A stretch of 64,000 bases of DNA from JAHFDS01 sp964593795 (GTDB taxonomy: Bacteria; Myxococcota_A; Polyangia; JAHFDS01), in NCBI GenBank assembly GCA_964593795.1, contig CAZQJC010000328.1, forward strand, positions 1 to 64,000. Reading direction: 5' to 3'. Both the position numbers and the translations under genes were made by a program. The stretch's first letter is position 1, and every line of letters starts with the position of its first letter. The notes beneath the pieces are model-generated. The model had not been told where the DNA came from and ran no database searches. It saw only the letters and a list, made by a program, of their open reading frames with translations. Below, one piece after another: positions 45,186-53,463 of this stretch.

Positions 45186-46834
45186 CAGCGGTTGCGAAAC
45201 ACGTCTCGGTAGTAGAGGACGCCGCTCGGCGCGTGGCGCAGGCCGCGGACGTCGCGTCGGGTGGCGATGGGGACGCGCGCGTGCGCGAGCGGCACCCACG
45301 GCGCGTCCTCGGCGATCTTGCGCAGCGCGCTGCGGTAGAGCTCGGCGCGGCGCTCCTTGTCGAACGACAGGCGCGCCCACTCGAGCTGGCCGTGCACGAA
45401 CGGATCGGTGTAGTAGGCGGCGTTCTGCCCGCCGGGCCGCGCGTTGTCGCGGTCGAGCAGGATGAGGATGTTGTCCGGGTCGGCGTTGTCGCTCGTCCAG
45501 CCGCGCAGCGCCAGGTCGTGCTCGCCCTTGTCGGTGAGATCGAGGTGGCGCGCAAAGGAGTTCACGACGATCTCCACCTTCATGCCGACGTCGGCGAGGT
45601 TCTTCTGGATGATCTCGGCGACCCGCTCGGGGTGCGGCAGGTACGGCCGCTCCTCGCGCATCACGTAGAGCTTGGGGCGCAGCGACGCGTCGTAGCCTGC
45701 CTCGGCGAGCAGCGCTCGCGCGCGCTGCGGATCGTACGGGTACCGCTTCACGTTGGGCTCGAAGCCCAGCATCCGCTCCGGCAGCGGGCCGATCGCGGGC
45801 ACCGCGAGCTGCTGGTAGAGCAGGCGCACGATGGGCAGCTTGTTCACGGCGTGGTTGACCGCGCGGCGCACGCGCGGATCGTCGAACGGGGGGTGTTTGC
45901 TCTGCATCGCCAGGTAGGCGACGTTGAACGACTCGACGAGGTGCGGCACGAGCTCGGGGTGCAGGCGCACGTAGGGCATGTCCCCGGGCGAGATGCCGTA
46001 CGCGACGTCGATGGCCTCGCTCTCGAGGGCGACCAGCCGCTGACGCGGGTCGGCGATGCTTCGGTAGACCAGCGTCTCGATGCGCGGCTTCGGGCCCCAG
46101 TAGTCTGCGTTGCGCCGCAGCACGATGCCGTCCTTGGTCCAGCGCACGAAGCGGAAGGGGCCCGTGCCGGCGGGGTTGCGATCGAGGCCGTCGGTGGTCA
46201 GCGTCCGCGCGGGGCTCACGATCGCGACGGGCGTCATCGCCAGGTTCGAGAGGAAAGGGGCGTGGGCGGTCTCGATCGTGATGCGCACCGTGTGCGCGTC
46301 GACCTTCTCGACGCGCTGGATGTTCTTGAACGAGGTCTCCCAGTACTTGTAGTCGGTGCGGTGCCCCGGATGCCCACGGTCGCGCTGGCGCTCGAACGAG
46401 AACACCACGGCCTCGGCGTCCATCGGGCTGCCGTCGTGGAAGCGCACTCCCTTGCGCAGGTGGAAGGTCCAGGTCTTGCCATCACCGCTCTGCTCCCAGC
46501 GCTCGGCGAGCTCCGGTTCGATGTCCCCCGTGGCGCCGGTGTCGGACAGGCGGAAGCGAACGAGGTGCTCGTAGATCTGCTCGCACACCTCGGTCGACTC
46601 GGAGTCGGTGACGCGCGCTGGATCCAGCGTGAGCGCGTCCCGTCCGCGCCCGACGATGACGCGCTGCTCGAGCGGCACGCCTCCCTCCGGCGGGTCGCAG
46701 GCGCCAAGCGCGAGCGCGAGCCCGAGGAGGGCTCCGGCGACGGACGGACGGAGGAACACCTGGAACAGCGTAGCCGATCGGCGGCGACCGGCAGCGCGGC
46801 TGTGCGCGTGGGGTGATGTGGTGTGTTCGCCCAC
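45185..46834 (-). CDS. Family 5 solute-binding lipoprotein (oligopeptide-type), no transporter nearby
   Basis: A 549-residue SBP_bac_5 protein resembling DppA/OppA. A cytoplasmic-looking 25-residue lead precedes the signal and lipobox (LLGLALALGAC). The core shows RGRDALTLDPARVTDSES, WTFHLRKGVRFHDGSPMDAEAVVFSFER, NPAGTGPFRFVRWTK and LRGWTSDNADPDNIL, as in peptide-binding proteins. No permease or ATPase genes adjoin. Instead the next genes, translationally coupled, are a periplasmic-sensing kinase and a cyclic di-GMP synthase. It may therefore present a ligand to the kinase rather than feed a transporter. GTG 46834 was used as start; a later start near the hydrophobic core is possible. Confidence 0.85.
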   Translation of the reverse strand: MGEHTTSPHAHSRAAGRRRSATLFQVFLRPSVAGALLGLALALGACDPPEGGVPLEQRVIVGRGRDALTLDPARVTDSESTEVCEQIYEHLVRFRLSDTGATGDIEPELAERWEQSGDGKTWTFHLRKGVRFHDGSPMDAEAVVFSFERQRDRGHPGHRTDYKYWETSFKNIQRVEKVDAHTVRITIETAHAPFLSNLAMTPVAIVSPARTLTTDGLDRNPAGTGPFRFVRWTKDGIVLRRNADYWGPKPRIETLVYRSIADPRQRLVALESEAIDVAYGISPGDMPYVRLHPELVPHLVESFNVAYLAMQSKHPPFDDPRVRRAVNHAVNKLPIVRLLYQQLAVPAIGPLPERMLGFEPNVKRYPYDPQRARALLAEAGYDASLRPKLYVMREERPYLPHPERVAEIIQKNLADVGMKVEIVVNSFARHLDLTDKGEHDLALRGWTSDNADPDNILILLDRDNARPGGQNAAYYTDPFVHGQLEWARLSFDKERRAELYRSALRKIAEDAPWVPLAHARVPIATRRDVRGLRHAPSGVLYYRDVFRNR

Positions 46835-46843
46835 TCCAAGGCG

Positions 46844-48028
46844 TCAGAGCGCGATCGCGGCGGCGACGCCCGCGCGATCGAGCAGGCCGAGCGGCAAGCG
46901 CACGCGCCACAGATCGAGGAGACCCCGGTGCGAGGCGACGTCCTCGACGTCGTGGAGCGCCCGCGCGACGTCGTCGGCCCCCGCGATCGCGGCGTCGCGG
47001 GCGACGGCGTGCGCACGGGCCAGGAGCCGCGTCGTCCCGAGCTGCAGGCAGAGCAGCGTCCAGCCCCGCGCGAAGGGGAGCCCGCCGGTCGGGCGGTCCG
47101 CGTAGGAGCGGCCGTGGACCTTCGCGCGCGCGAAGCGGCCGAGCAGCGCCTCGCTGCGCTCCGTCTCGCCGATGGGCGTGCGCGCGAGGCGCGCGAGATC
47201 GATGCGGGCCTCGCCGAGGACGAGCGTCCCGCGCAGGCGGAAGAGGCGCAGCGGCGCGGCGCGGTGCGGCTTGCCGCGCGCGGCGTCCACGAGCTGCCAG
47301 CTCGCGGAGGCATACAGGGCGAGCAGCAACCGGTCCATCCAGCCAGCGCGCGGCGGGGCGGGGGCGGACTCCTCGTGCTTGCGCAGGACCGCGAGCAGCT
47401 CCGCGAAGCGGGCGCCCTCGACCCTTCGCAGGCGCACCTCCCGCAGGCGCCGCACGAGCGCGTCGACGATCGCGAGGCGCTGGTCGAACGGCCTCGGCTG
47501 GGCGAGGACCGCGTCGAGCTCGCCGTGCAGCGCCTCTAGCTCCCTCGCGCCGAGGCCGATGCCGCGCGTGTCGAAGGCCAGAACCGCTGGCGCCGGGCCC
47601 GGCTCGCGCTCCTCGTAGTACGCGCGCGCCAGTCCCCCGATCTCGGCGAGCTGCTCGCCGAGCGGCTGCCCGTCCCCGCGCAGGACGCCCTTGCAGTTGA
47701 AGCGCAGGCCGACGCGCACCTCGTCGTCGGCGCGCACGACGGTATACGGGAAGAACCGGCACGGCAGCGGCTTCTGCTCGAGCCCGAGCCGCGCATGCAC
47801 GAGGCACCGCGTCCCCTCGAGGAACACGCACGCGCCTCCGGGCCGGCGCGCCAGGCGATCCCTCGCCTCGCCCGCGAACATCTCCGGCACCTCGGGGAAG
47901 AGCGCGCGGGCGGCCTCGAGCCGCGCCTTCTCCGCGGGCGTGACGCGCACGTCGAGGTCGTGACAGCACCGGCCGCACTGCGTGCACGTGAACCTCTCGT
48001 CCGAAAGGACGTGCAGCCGCAGCGTCAT
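46844..48028 (-). CDS. YkgJ-family cysteine cluster protein
   Basis: A 394-residue cytoplasmic protein. The N-terminal 130 residues carry the family's metal-binding Cys cluster: CTQCGRCCHDLDVRVTPAE, then GACVFLEGTRCLVHA, PLPCRFFPY and FNCKG. Such proteins bind zinc or an iron-sulphur cluster; the function is mostly unknown. The C-terminal 260 residues are helical and unassigned. ATG at 48028 is at the natural beginning. It is upstream of, and in the same direction as, the solute-binding gene (9-bp gap), so it may be the first gene of the operon 46844-41206, though a functional link is not evident. The gap to 48075 holds only a small GC-rich hairpin. Confidence 0.8.
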   Translation of the reverse strand: MTLRLHVLSDERFTCTQCGRCCHDLDVRVTPAEKARLEAARALFPEVPEMFAGEARDRLARRPGGACVFLEGTRCLVHARLGLEQKPLPCRFFPYTVVRADDEVRVGLRFNCKGVLRGDGQPLGEQLAEIGGLARAYYEEREPGPAPAVLAFDTRGIGLGARELEALHGELDAVLAQPRPFDQRLAIVDALVRRLREVRLRRVEGARFAELLAVLRKHEESAPAPPRAGWMDRLLLALYASASWQLVDAARGKPHRAAPLRLFRLRGTLVLGEARIDLARLARTPIGETERSEALLGRFARAKVHGRSYADRPTGGLPFARGWTLLCLQLGTTRLLARAHAVARDAAIAGADDVARALHDVEDVASHRGLLDLWRVRLPLGLLDRAGVAAAIAL

Positions 48029-48074
48029 CCAGCCCTCCGGCCGGAACCCGGAGGCGGCAGCCCGCAGCCCGACG

Positions 48075-49625
48075 TCACTTCCAGGCGCGGGCGAGCTCGC
48101 TCGCGTAGAGGTGCGAGAGGCCGTAGATCGTGAGCTGCGGGTTCACGCCGAGGCTCGTCGGCAGCACGCTGCCGTCGATGACGTGCAGGTTCTCGATGGC
48201 GTGGTGACGGAGATCGCTGCTGCGCACCACGCCCCTGGCAGGGTCGTCGCTCATCGCGCAGCCGCCCATGACGTGCGCGGAGAAGACACCCATCCGCAAA
48301 GGCGCATACGTCGCGCGGTCGAGGGCAGGGAGATCGGCGTTCGACCGCAGCACGACGGGCGGGTCGTGCGCCGTGGCGACGCTCGTCGCGCCCATCGCGA
48401 GGTTGGCCTGGCACAGGGTCTTCGTGATGAAGCGCAGGCCCTCCCACACGCGCTCGGGGAGCGGGTAGTCGAGCACCGGCGCGCCGCTCTCGCGCAGCGT
48501 CACGGTGCCGCCCGTCTCGCTCGCGTGGAAGCCGTCGATGCAAAGGCCGATGTGCGCCGTCGTGTTCGCGGTGTCCTTCATGACCTCGGCGTGCGCGGCG
48601 CCGAAGCCCGCGGTCGCGAGCGCGCGCAGCATCGGGTGCACCGGCGCGGCCTCGAGGAACACGCCGATCTTGTCGCCCCGGCTGTTGAAGTGACGGCTCG
48701 CCACGCTCTGCGGCGCGCCGTAGAAGCCGGCCACGGGCTCCTTGTACACGCCGGCCACCGCGACGACCGGGTGCAGGAACGTGCGCCGGCCGAGGAGCGC
48801 CGCGCCGGGCCCGCTGCCGCCGAGCCCCGAGCGCAGGAGCAGGGCCGGAGAGTTGATGGCCCCGCCCGCGCTCACGAACCACTTGGCCTTGATGGTCGCG
48901 CGGCCGATGCGCTCGCGGCCGTTGTCGCCGAGGCGCACGCCCTCGGCCGAGGTCACGCGGCCGCCGGCCACCACGAGGCGCTCGACGCGCAGGCGCGAGA
49001 TGACCTCGGTGCCGGCCGCGACGGCGTCCGGCAGGTACGTGACGAGCATGCTCTGCTTGGCGTCGTACGGGCAGCCCATGCCGCAGTAGCCGCTCTGGCG
49101 GCAGCCGCGCACGTTGCGGCGCGTCACCTCCGCGGGGATGCCGATGGCGCGGAGGCCATCGTAGAGCAGGCGGTTGTTGCGGTTCGCGACGGCGAGCAGG
49201 ATCTCCTCGATGCCGAGGCGACGCTCGACCTCGGCGAAGTGCGGCGCGAGGCGCGCGGGCGTCAGCGCCGCGGCCTGGTGGCGCTTCTGCCAGTGCTCGA
49301 CCACGTCGTCGGGCGTGCGGAACGAGGTGGTCCAGTTGACGACCGTGGTGCCGCCGACGGCCTTGCCCTGGAGGATCGCGATGCTGCCGTCCTTGGTGGA
49401 GCGGCCCCCGGCCTCCTGGTAGAGGTTCGGGTAGGCGTGATCCTCGCGCGCGTCGAAGTCCTTGCGCGTGAAGTGGCCGCCCTCCTCCACCACGAGGACC
49501 TTGAGGCCCGCCTTCTGGAGCACGTACGCCGCGACCGCGCCCCCCGCGCCGGAGCCGACGATGCACACGTCGGCGTCGAGCGTCTTGTCGGCGTTCCAGC
49601 TCCCTGCGTCGGAGTAGCCAGGCAC
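48075..49625 (-). CDS. GMC-family FAD oxidoreductase
   Basis: A 516-residue glucose-methanol-choline oxidoreductase. The FAD-binding motif CIVGSGAGGAVAAYVLQKAG begins near residue 21, with VVEEGG as the ribose-binding end. KAVGGTTVVNW, the C-rich loop NVRGCRQSGYCGMGCPYDAKQS, FVSAGGAINSPALLLRSG, and the C-terminal FSAHVMGGCAMS and VNPQLTIYGLSHLYASELA (active-site region) are all present. Oxidation of a sugar or alcohol is likely; the substrate is unknown. It has no signal peptide of its own. The gene immediately upstream encodes a Tat-signal partner, and the two-base gap suggests co-export. The start is GTG 49625. Confidence 0.88.
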   Translation of the reverse strand: MPGYSDAGSWNADKTLDADVCIVGSGAGGAVAAYVLQKAGLKVLVVEEGGHFTRKDFDAREDHAYPNLYQEAGGRSTKDGSIAILQGKAVGGTTVVNWTTSFRTPDDVVEHWQKRHQAAALTPARLAPHFAEVERRLGIEEILLAVANRNNRLLYDGLRAIGIPAEVTRRNVRGCRQSGYCGMGCPYDAKQSMLVTYLPDAVAAGTEVISRLRVERLVVAGGRVTSAEGVRLGDNGRERIGRATIKAKWFVSAGGAINSPALLLRSGLGGSGPGAALLGRRTFLHPVVAVAGVYKEPVAGFYGAPQSVASRHFNSRGDKIGVFLEAAPVHPMLRALATAGFGAAHAEVMKDTANTTAHIGLCIDGFHASETGGTVTLRESGAPVLDYPLPERVWEGLRFITKTLCQANLAMGATSVATAHDPPVVLRSNADLPALDRATYAPLRMGVFSAHVMGGCAMSDDPARGVVRSSDLRHHAIENLHVIDGSVLPTSLGVNPQLTIYGLSHLYASELARAWK

Positions 49626-49627
49626 GG

Positions 49628-50134
49628 TCAGAGCTCCTTCGGCAGCACGGGCGGCCCGGGATAGTTGGCGGCGGGCCAGGTCGAAGGCTGGACCCAGTGC
49701 GCGCCGATGGCGAGCTTTCGGAGCGCGCTGTAGCCGGAGCGGCGCAGGGTGATCGACGAGTCGCGCCAGCGGGCGAGCGTGCGGTCCTGCGCCTCGGGCG
49801 AGGCGGCCGAGAACGGGGCGAGGCGCCCATCGAGCAGCGCGCCCGCGACCGCGTTCTCGAACAGGCCGAGGAGCTGGCGGATCTCCGCCTGCGTCTCCGG
49901 CGCGAGGTACGAGAGGGCCTCGTCGGCGCCGTGCGCGATGCCCACGGGATCGCCCGCCGGGACGACGCGGCTCGCGACCGCGGCCATGACGGAGAACGAC
50001 TTCGCATCGAGCGCGCGCAGCTTGCCGCGCGGGGCGACGGGTCTCGACGGCATGAGCTGCAGCGTCACGCCGCCGCCGACGGCCAGCAGCGCGCCACCCA
50101 GCAGGCCGCGACGGAGGAGAGAACGCCGGTTCAC
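49628..50134 (-). CDS. Tat-signal small subunit for the GMC oxidoreductase (gluconate 2-dehydrogenase subunit 3-like)
   Basis: A 168-residue protein opening with a twin-arginine signal (NRRSLLRRGLLGGALLAVGGGVTLQL). The body (FSVMAAVASRVVPAGDPVGI, LFENAVAGALLDGRLAPFS) matches the gluconate 2-dehydrogenase subunit 3 type. Such small subunits carry the export signal for a signal-less GMC flavoprotein, and the adjoining gene fits that role. The start GTG at 50134 places the RR motif at residues 3-4. No cytochrome c subunit, usual in three-subunit enzymes, is found beside them. Confidence 0.8.
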   Translation of the reverse strand: MNRRSLLRRGLLGGALLAVGGGVTLQLMPSRPVAPRGKLRALDAKSFSVMAAVASRVVPAGDPVGIAHGADEALSYLAPETQAEIRQLLGLFENAVAGALLDGRLAPFSAASPEAQDRTLARWRDSSITLRRSGYSALRKLAIGAHWVQPSTWPAANYPGPPVLPKEL

Positions 50135-50169
50135 CCGGAGAGGATACCGCGAATCCCGCGAGGTCTCGC

Positions 50170-53100
50170 CTACCGGCCGTCGAGCTCCACGGTCTCCGCC
50201 TCGGCGGCGTCCACGGCGGCGCAGAAGCGCACGAAGTCGGCGTAGCGCGCGGGGGCGACGCGGGCGCGGCTCAGGTCGAGGGCCGCGCGGACACGCACTG
50301 CACCGGGCGTGACCTCGACCGTGCGCTGGTAGCGGCCGAAGGGCGTGTCGAGCATGAGCGCGCCCGGCGCGCGGCGTACGCGGCGGCCGGGCGGCACCGC
50401 GAGGTCGAGCTCGAGGATGGACGGCGGCGGCGGCGCGACCAGGAGGTCGGTGTGGCGCGCGGGCAGCGCGACGAAGCGCCGCTGCATCAGCACCGGGAAC
50501 GGTGTCGCGCGCAGACTCGGTGACGCCGAGGGCGGGACCTGGATCTGGAAGCGTGCGCCCACGTCGCCCGTACCCTCCTCGCCCTGCCAGGCGAGCGCGG
50601 TGACGCGGCCACCGGGGTAGTGGAAGCCGACCAGGCGCTGCTCGAGATCCTGCGCGCGCCCCTCGCGCGCGACCTGCTGGAGCTGCGCGCGCCGCTCGGC
50701 GGCCAGAAAGCCCGACTCGGTCTGCTCCACGTCGAGGGCGATGCCGCGGTCGGCAGCGACGCGGATCGACACGCGCTGGCGCCGCAGGTCCCGCTCGAGC
50801 GGCGGCGGCAGCGGTGCGAGCGTCGGTGCGTCCTGCGACAGGCGCAGCGCGAGCGCGCCGACGAGCGCCGCCGGGAGCTGCCCCGGCACGGCGCCACGCG
50901 TGCGCGTGTCGGTGGGGATCACGTGCTCGCCGAGGCGCACGCACACGATGGGCTCGGTGAACTCCTCGAGCTCGGCGCTCTTGCCGAGCTGCGGCGGCCG
51001 CGCGAGGACGAGCTCGGCCTGGAACCCCGCGGCCTGCAGGAGCGCCAGGAGGAGCGTCGCGCGGTTGCCCGCGGAGCGGGCGAGCGCGGCGCTCGCCGGC
51101 TCCTCGATCGTGGACGTCTGGTCGACCTGCTCGACGACATATCGATGGAGCGCCGCGAGGCCCTGCGCGTCCGCGCGGGGAGCGAGCTTGCGCGCGACCG
51201 ACCGCAGCTCCTCGCTGGGGCGCGTGGCGACGCCCACGCGCTCGGCGAGCAACGCCCGCCACCGATCCAGCGAGAGGCCACGCGAGACGCGCACCGACGG
51301 CAGGTACTCGATGGCGAGGGGCGCGCCGGGCTCCTGCTCGATCTGCGGAGCGCCCGTCCGGCGCATGACGAGCGCGGCGGCCTCGGCGGTGGGCTGCGGC
51401 GCGCCCGCACGCGCGTCGAAGTCGAGGCCCGCGCTCGCGCCGGCGAGCAGGTACTCGGAGCGCACGAGCGGCGCGTCGGCGCTGGCGAAGTAGAAGCGCT
51501 CGCCGCGGAAGGCACCGGGGAACGCCGCGGACGCGCGCGCCTCGAGGAGCTCGAGCTCCACGACGTCGCCGAGGTCGAGATCGGGCGCCGAGACTCCCTC
51601 CTTCTCGGCGATCTCTTCGGCCTCGCGCACGGTGCCGTCGCGCTTGTGCGTGCGAACGGCCAGGACGGCCGCGCCCTCGGGGACCTCGACCTCGCCGAAG
51701 CGCTGCACCCCCTCCTTGGTCAGGACCTGGATGAGGTTGTGCGTCAGCACCAGGCGCGCACCCGACGGGTGGATCACCTCCACCGTGCGATCGAGGATCA
51801 TGCGCGACGGGCTCTGGACCTGGTCCGCCCGCCCGTGCGCGGCGAGCAGCGTCCTGACCTCGGCGCGCCCGACGCGATACGGCGCGATCGGTGACGGCGT
51901 TCCGAGCGCCGCGTGGGCGCGCAGCAGATCCTCTGGATCCGATCGCGCAGAGAAGGCGCGATCGAGCGCGCGCGCCGCGGCGGTGCGCTCGCCGAGGGCG
52001 GCGGCGAGGTCGGCGAGCCGGAGCCAGAGGGAGGCGTCCTCGGGCGTCTCCTCGAGGAGTGCCTCGAGCTCCCGCCGCGCGCGCGGGAGCTCGCCGAGCG
52101 CGACCCGCAGGTCGATGAGCGTGTGGCGGCGCCCGACGCGATCGACCGGCTCCGGGGGCAGCGCGAGGTAGGCCTCGAGCGCCTTGCCGGCCTCGCCGCG
52201 CTGCCGGTGGAGCTCGGCCACGGCATCGCTCCCGGGCTCGCACGCGAGGAGCGCCCGCGCGGCGGCTTCCTCGGCGCGCGGCTCGCGCCGGCGCTCCGCC
52301 ACCTTGAGCAGCACCTCCTCCGGGTCGCAGCCGCGGGTGCCCTGCTGGCGCGCCTGCCGGGCCAGCGCCTCGGCCCTGGCCAGCCGCCCGAGCGCGATCG
52401 CGGCACGCGCGTGCAGCGCCAGGAACGGCGCCGGAGCGCCGACGCGAGGCGACGCGGCCTCGACGGCGCGCGCCTGGTTGTCGTCGAGGTCGAGCCTCGC
52501 GAGCAGGTAGCGTGCCCGGTCCAGCGTGGGATCGCGGCCGAGGGCGCGCTCGAGGAGCTTGCGCGCGCGACGGTGCTGCTCCGCGAGCGGCAGGCTCGCG
52601 TCCACGAGGGCCACCTCGGCCTCGAGCAGGTCGCCGAGCGCCGGTCCGAGGTGCCTGCGCGCCGCGGGCAAGGCGCGCCGCGCGGCGCCGGCGTCCGCGC
52701 GACGGAGCGCCACGAGCAGCGCGGTCCGCGCATCCAGGATCCGCAGCGGACCGGGCGCGCGCCCCGCGAGGCGGCGGAGCGAGACGAGGAGGCGCCCCCC
52801 GTCGGCCGCCAGGCGCAGCCGCCACGGCGCAGCCTGCGCGTCCGCCGCGACGTACTGGACGCGCGCGCGGTCCGCGTCCTGCCCCGACGTGGCGATCACG
52901 CGGCCGGCTGCGCCGAGACGCCAGGCGACGCGCGTCTCGATGCCCAGCGCACCCGCGGGCGGCGCGAGCTCGACCTCGACGACGCCGGGGCGCGGCGTCG
53001 CCACGACGAGCGTGCAGCCCTGGAGGCGCGAGAACACCGGCGCCCCCGGCGTGGCCGTCGCGAGCTCGAGGTGCGGCAGCGGGGTCGGCGCGAAGCGGAC

Positions 53101-53463
53101 GGAGGTGGGCGCCACACACGCCTCCGGGGGCGCTGGCGGCTCGCCCGCATCCGCGCGACGGGCCTCCTCGAGCGCGTCCGCCGTGATCGCGTCGACGCCG
53201 CCCTCGCCCACGCTTGCCGGCACCTGCCACGCGCGCAAGAGCGGGAGACCGGCCTCGATCGCGGCGTCCGCGCCCGGCCGACCACCCCGGGCGCGCAGCG
53301 CCTGCCAGCGCGCCCCCAGCTCCTGCACGCGCGCATGGGCGTAGGCGTCGAGGAGCCCCTCGAGCGCGCTCTCCGCTCCCGCATCCACGGCCGGCGCGGG
53401 CGGCCTCGGGCGCGCCGTCGCGCACCCGCAGAGCACCGCGATCATACATGCGCCAAGGCGCAT
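50170..53463 (-). CDS. Large lipoprotein with TPR-like and DUF3857/transglutaminase-like domains, active site lost
   Basis: A 1097-residue protein with a lipoprotein-type signal (MIAVLCGC). An N-terminal beta-domain is followed by TPR-like helices (about 240-540). Next is a DUF3857 domain (about 550-700, MILDRTVEVIHPSGARLVLTHNLIQVL). A transglutaminase-like domain follows (about 760-900), then a long beta-rich C-terminus (RFVALPARHTDLLVAPPP). The positions matching the catalytic Cys (ARSAGNRATLLLALLQAAG) and His (EFTEPIVCVRL) of the neighbouring active paralogue read Ala and Glu. It should therefore be catalytically dead. Its ATG directly follows the stop of that paralogue, so the two are expected to be made together. 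Confidence 0.78.
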   Translation of the reverse strand: MRLGACMIAVLCGCATARPRPPAPAVDAGAESALEGLLDAYAHARVQELGARWQALRARGGRPGADAAIEAGLPLLRAWQVPASVGEGGVDAITADALEEARRADAGEPPAPPEACVAPTSVRFAPTPLPHLELATATPGAPVFSRLQGCTLVVATPRPGVVEVELAPPAGALGIETRVAWRLGAAGRVIATSGQDADRARVQYVAADAQAAPWRLRLAADGGRLLVSLRRLAGRAPGPLRILDARTALLVALRRADAGAARRALPAARRHLGPALGDLLEAEVALVDASLPLAEQHRRARKLLERALGRDPTLDRARYLLARLDLDDNQARAVEAASPRVGAPAPFLALHARAAIALGRLARAEALARQARQQGTRGCDPEEVLLKVAERRREPRAEEAAARALLACEPGSDAVAELHRQRGEAGKALEAYLALPPEPVDRVGRRHTLIDLRVALGELPRARRELEALLEETPEDASLWLRLADLAAALGERTAAARALDRAFSARSDPEDLLRAHAALGTPSPIAPYRVGRAEVRTLLAAHGRADQVQSPSRMILDRTVEVIHPSGARLVLTHNLIQVLTKEGVQRFGEVEVPEGAAVLAVRTHKRDGTVREAEEIAEKEGVSAPDLDLGDVVELELLEARASAAFPGAFRGERFYFASADAPLVRSEYLLAGASAGLDFDARAGAPQPTAEAAALVMRRTGAPQIEQEPGAPLAIEYLPSVRVSRGLSLDRWRALLAERVGVATRPSEELRSVARKLAPRADAQGLAALHRYVVEQVDQTSTIEEPASAALARSAGNRATLLLALLQAAGFQAELVLARPPQLGKSAELEEFTEPIVCVRLGEHVIPTDTRTRGAVPGQLPAALVGALALRLSQDAPTLAPLPPPLERDLRRQRVSIRVAADRGIALDVEQTESGFLAAERRAQLQQVAREGRAQDLEQRLVGFHYPGGRVTALAWQGEEGTGDVGARFQIQVPPSASPSLRATPFPVLMQRRFVALPARHTDLLVAPPPPSILELDLAVPPGRRVRRAPGALMLDTPFGRYQRTVEVTPGAVRVRAALDLSRARVAPARYADFVRFCAAVDAAEAETVELDGR

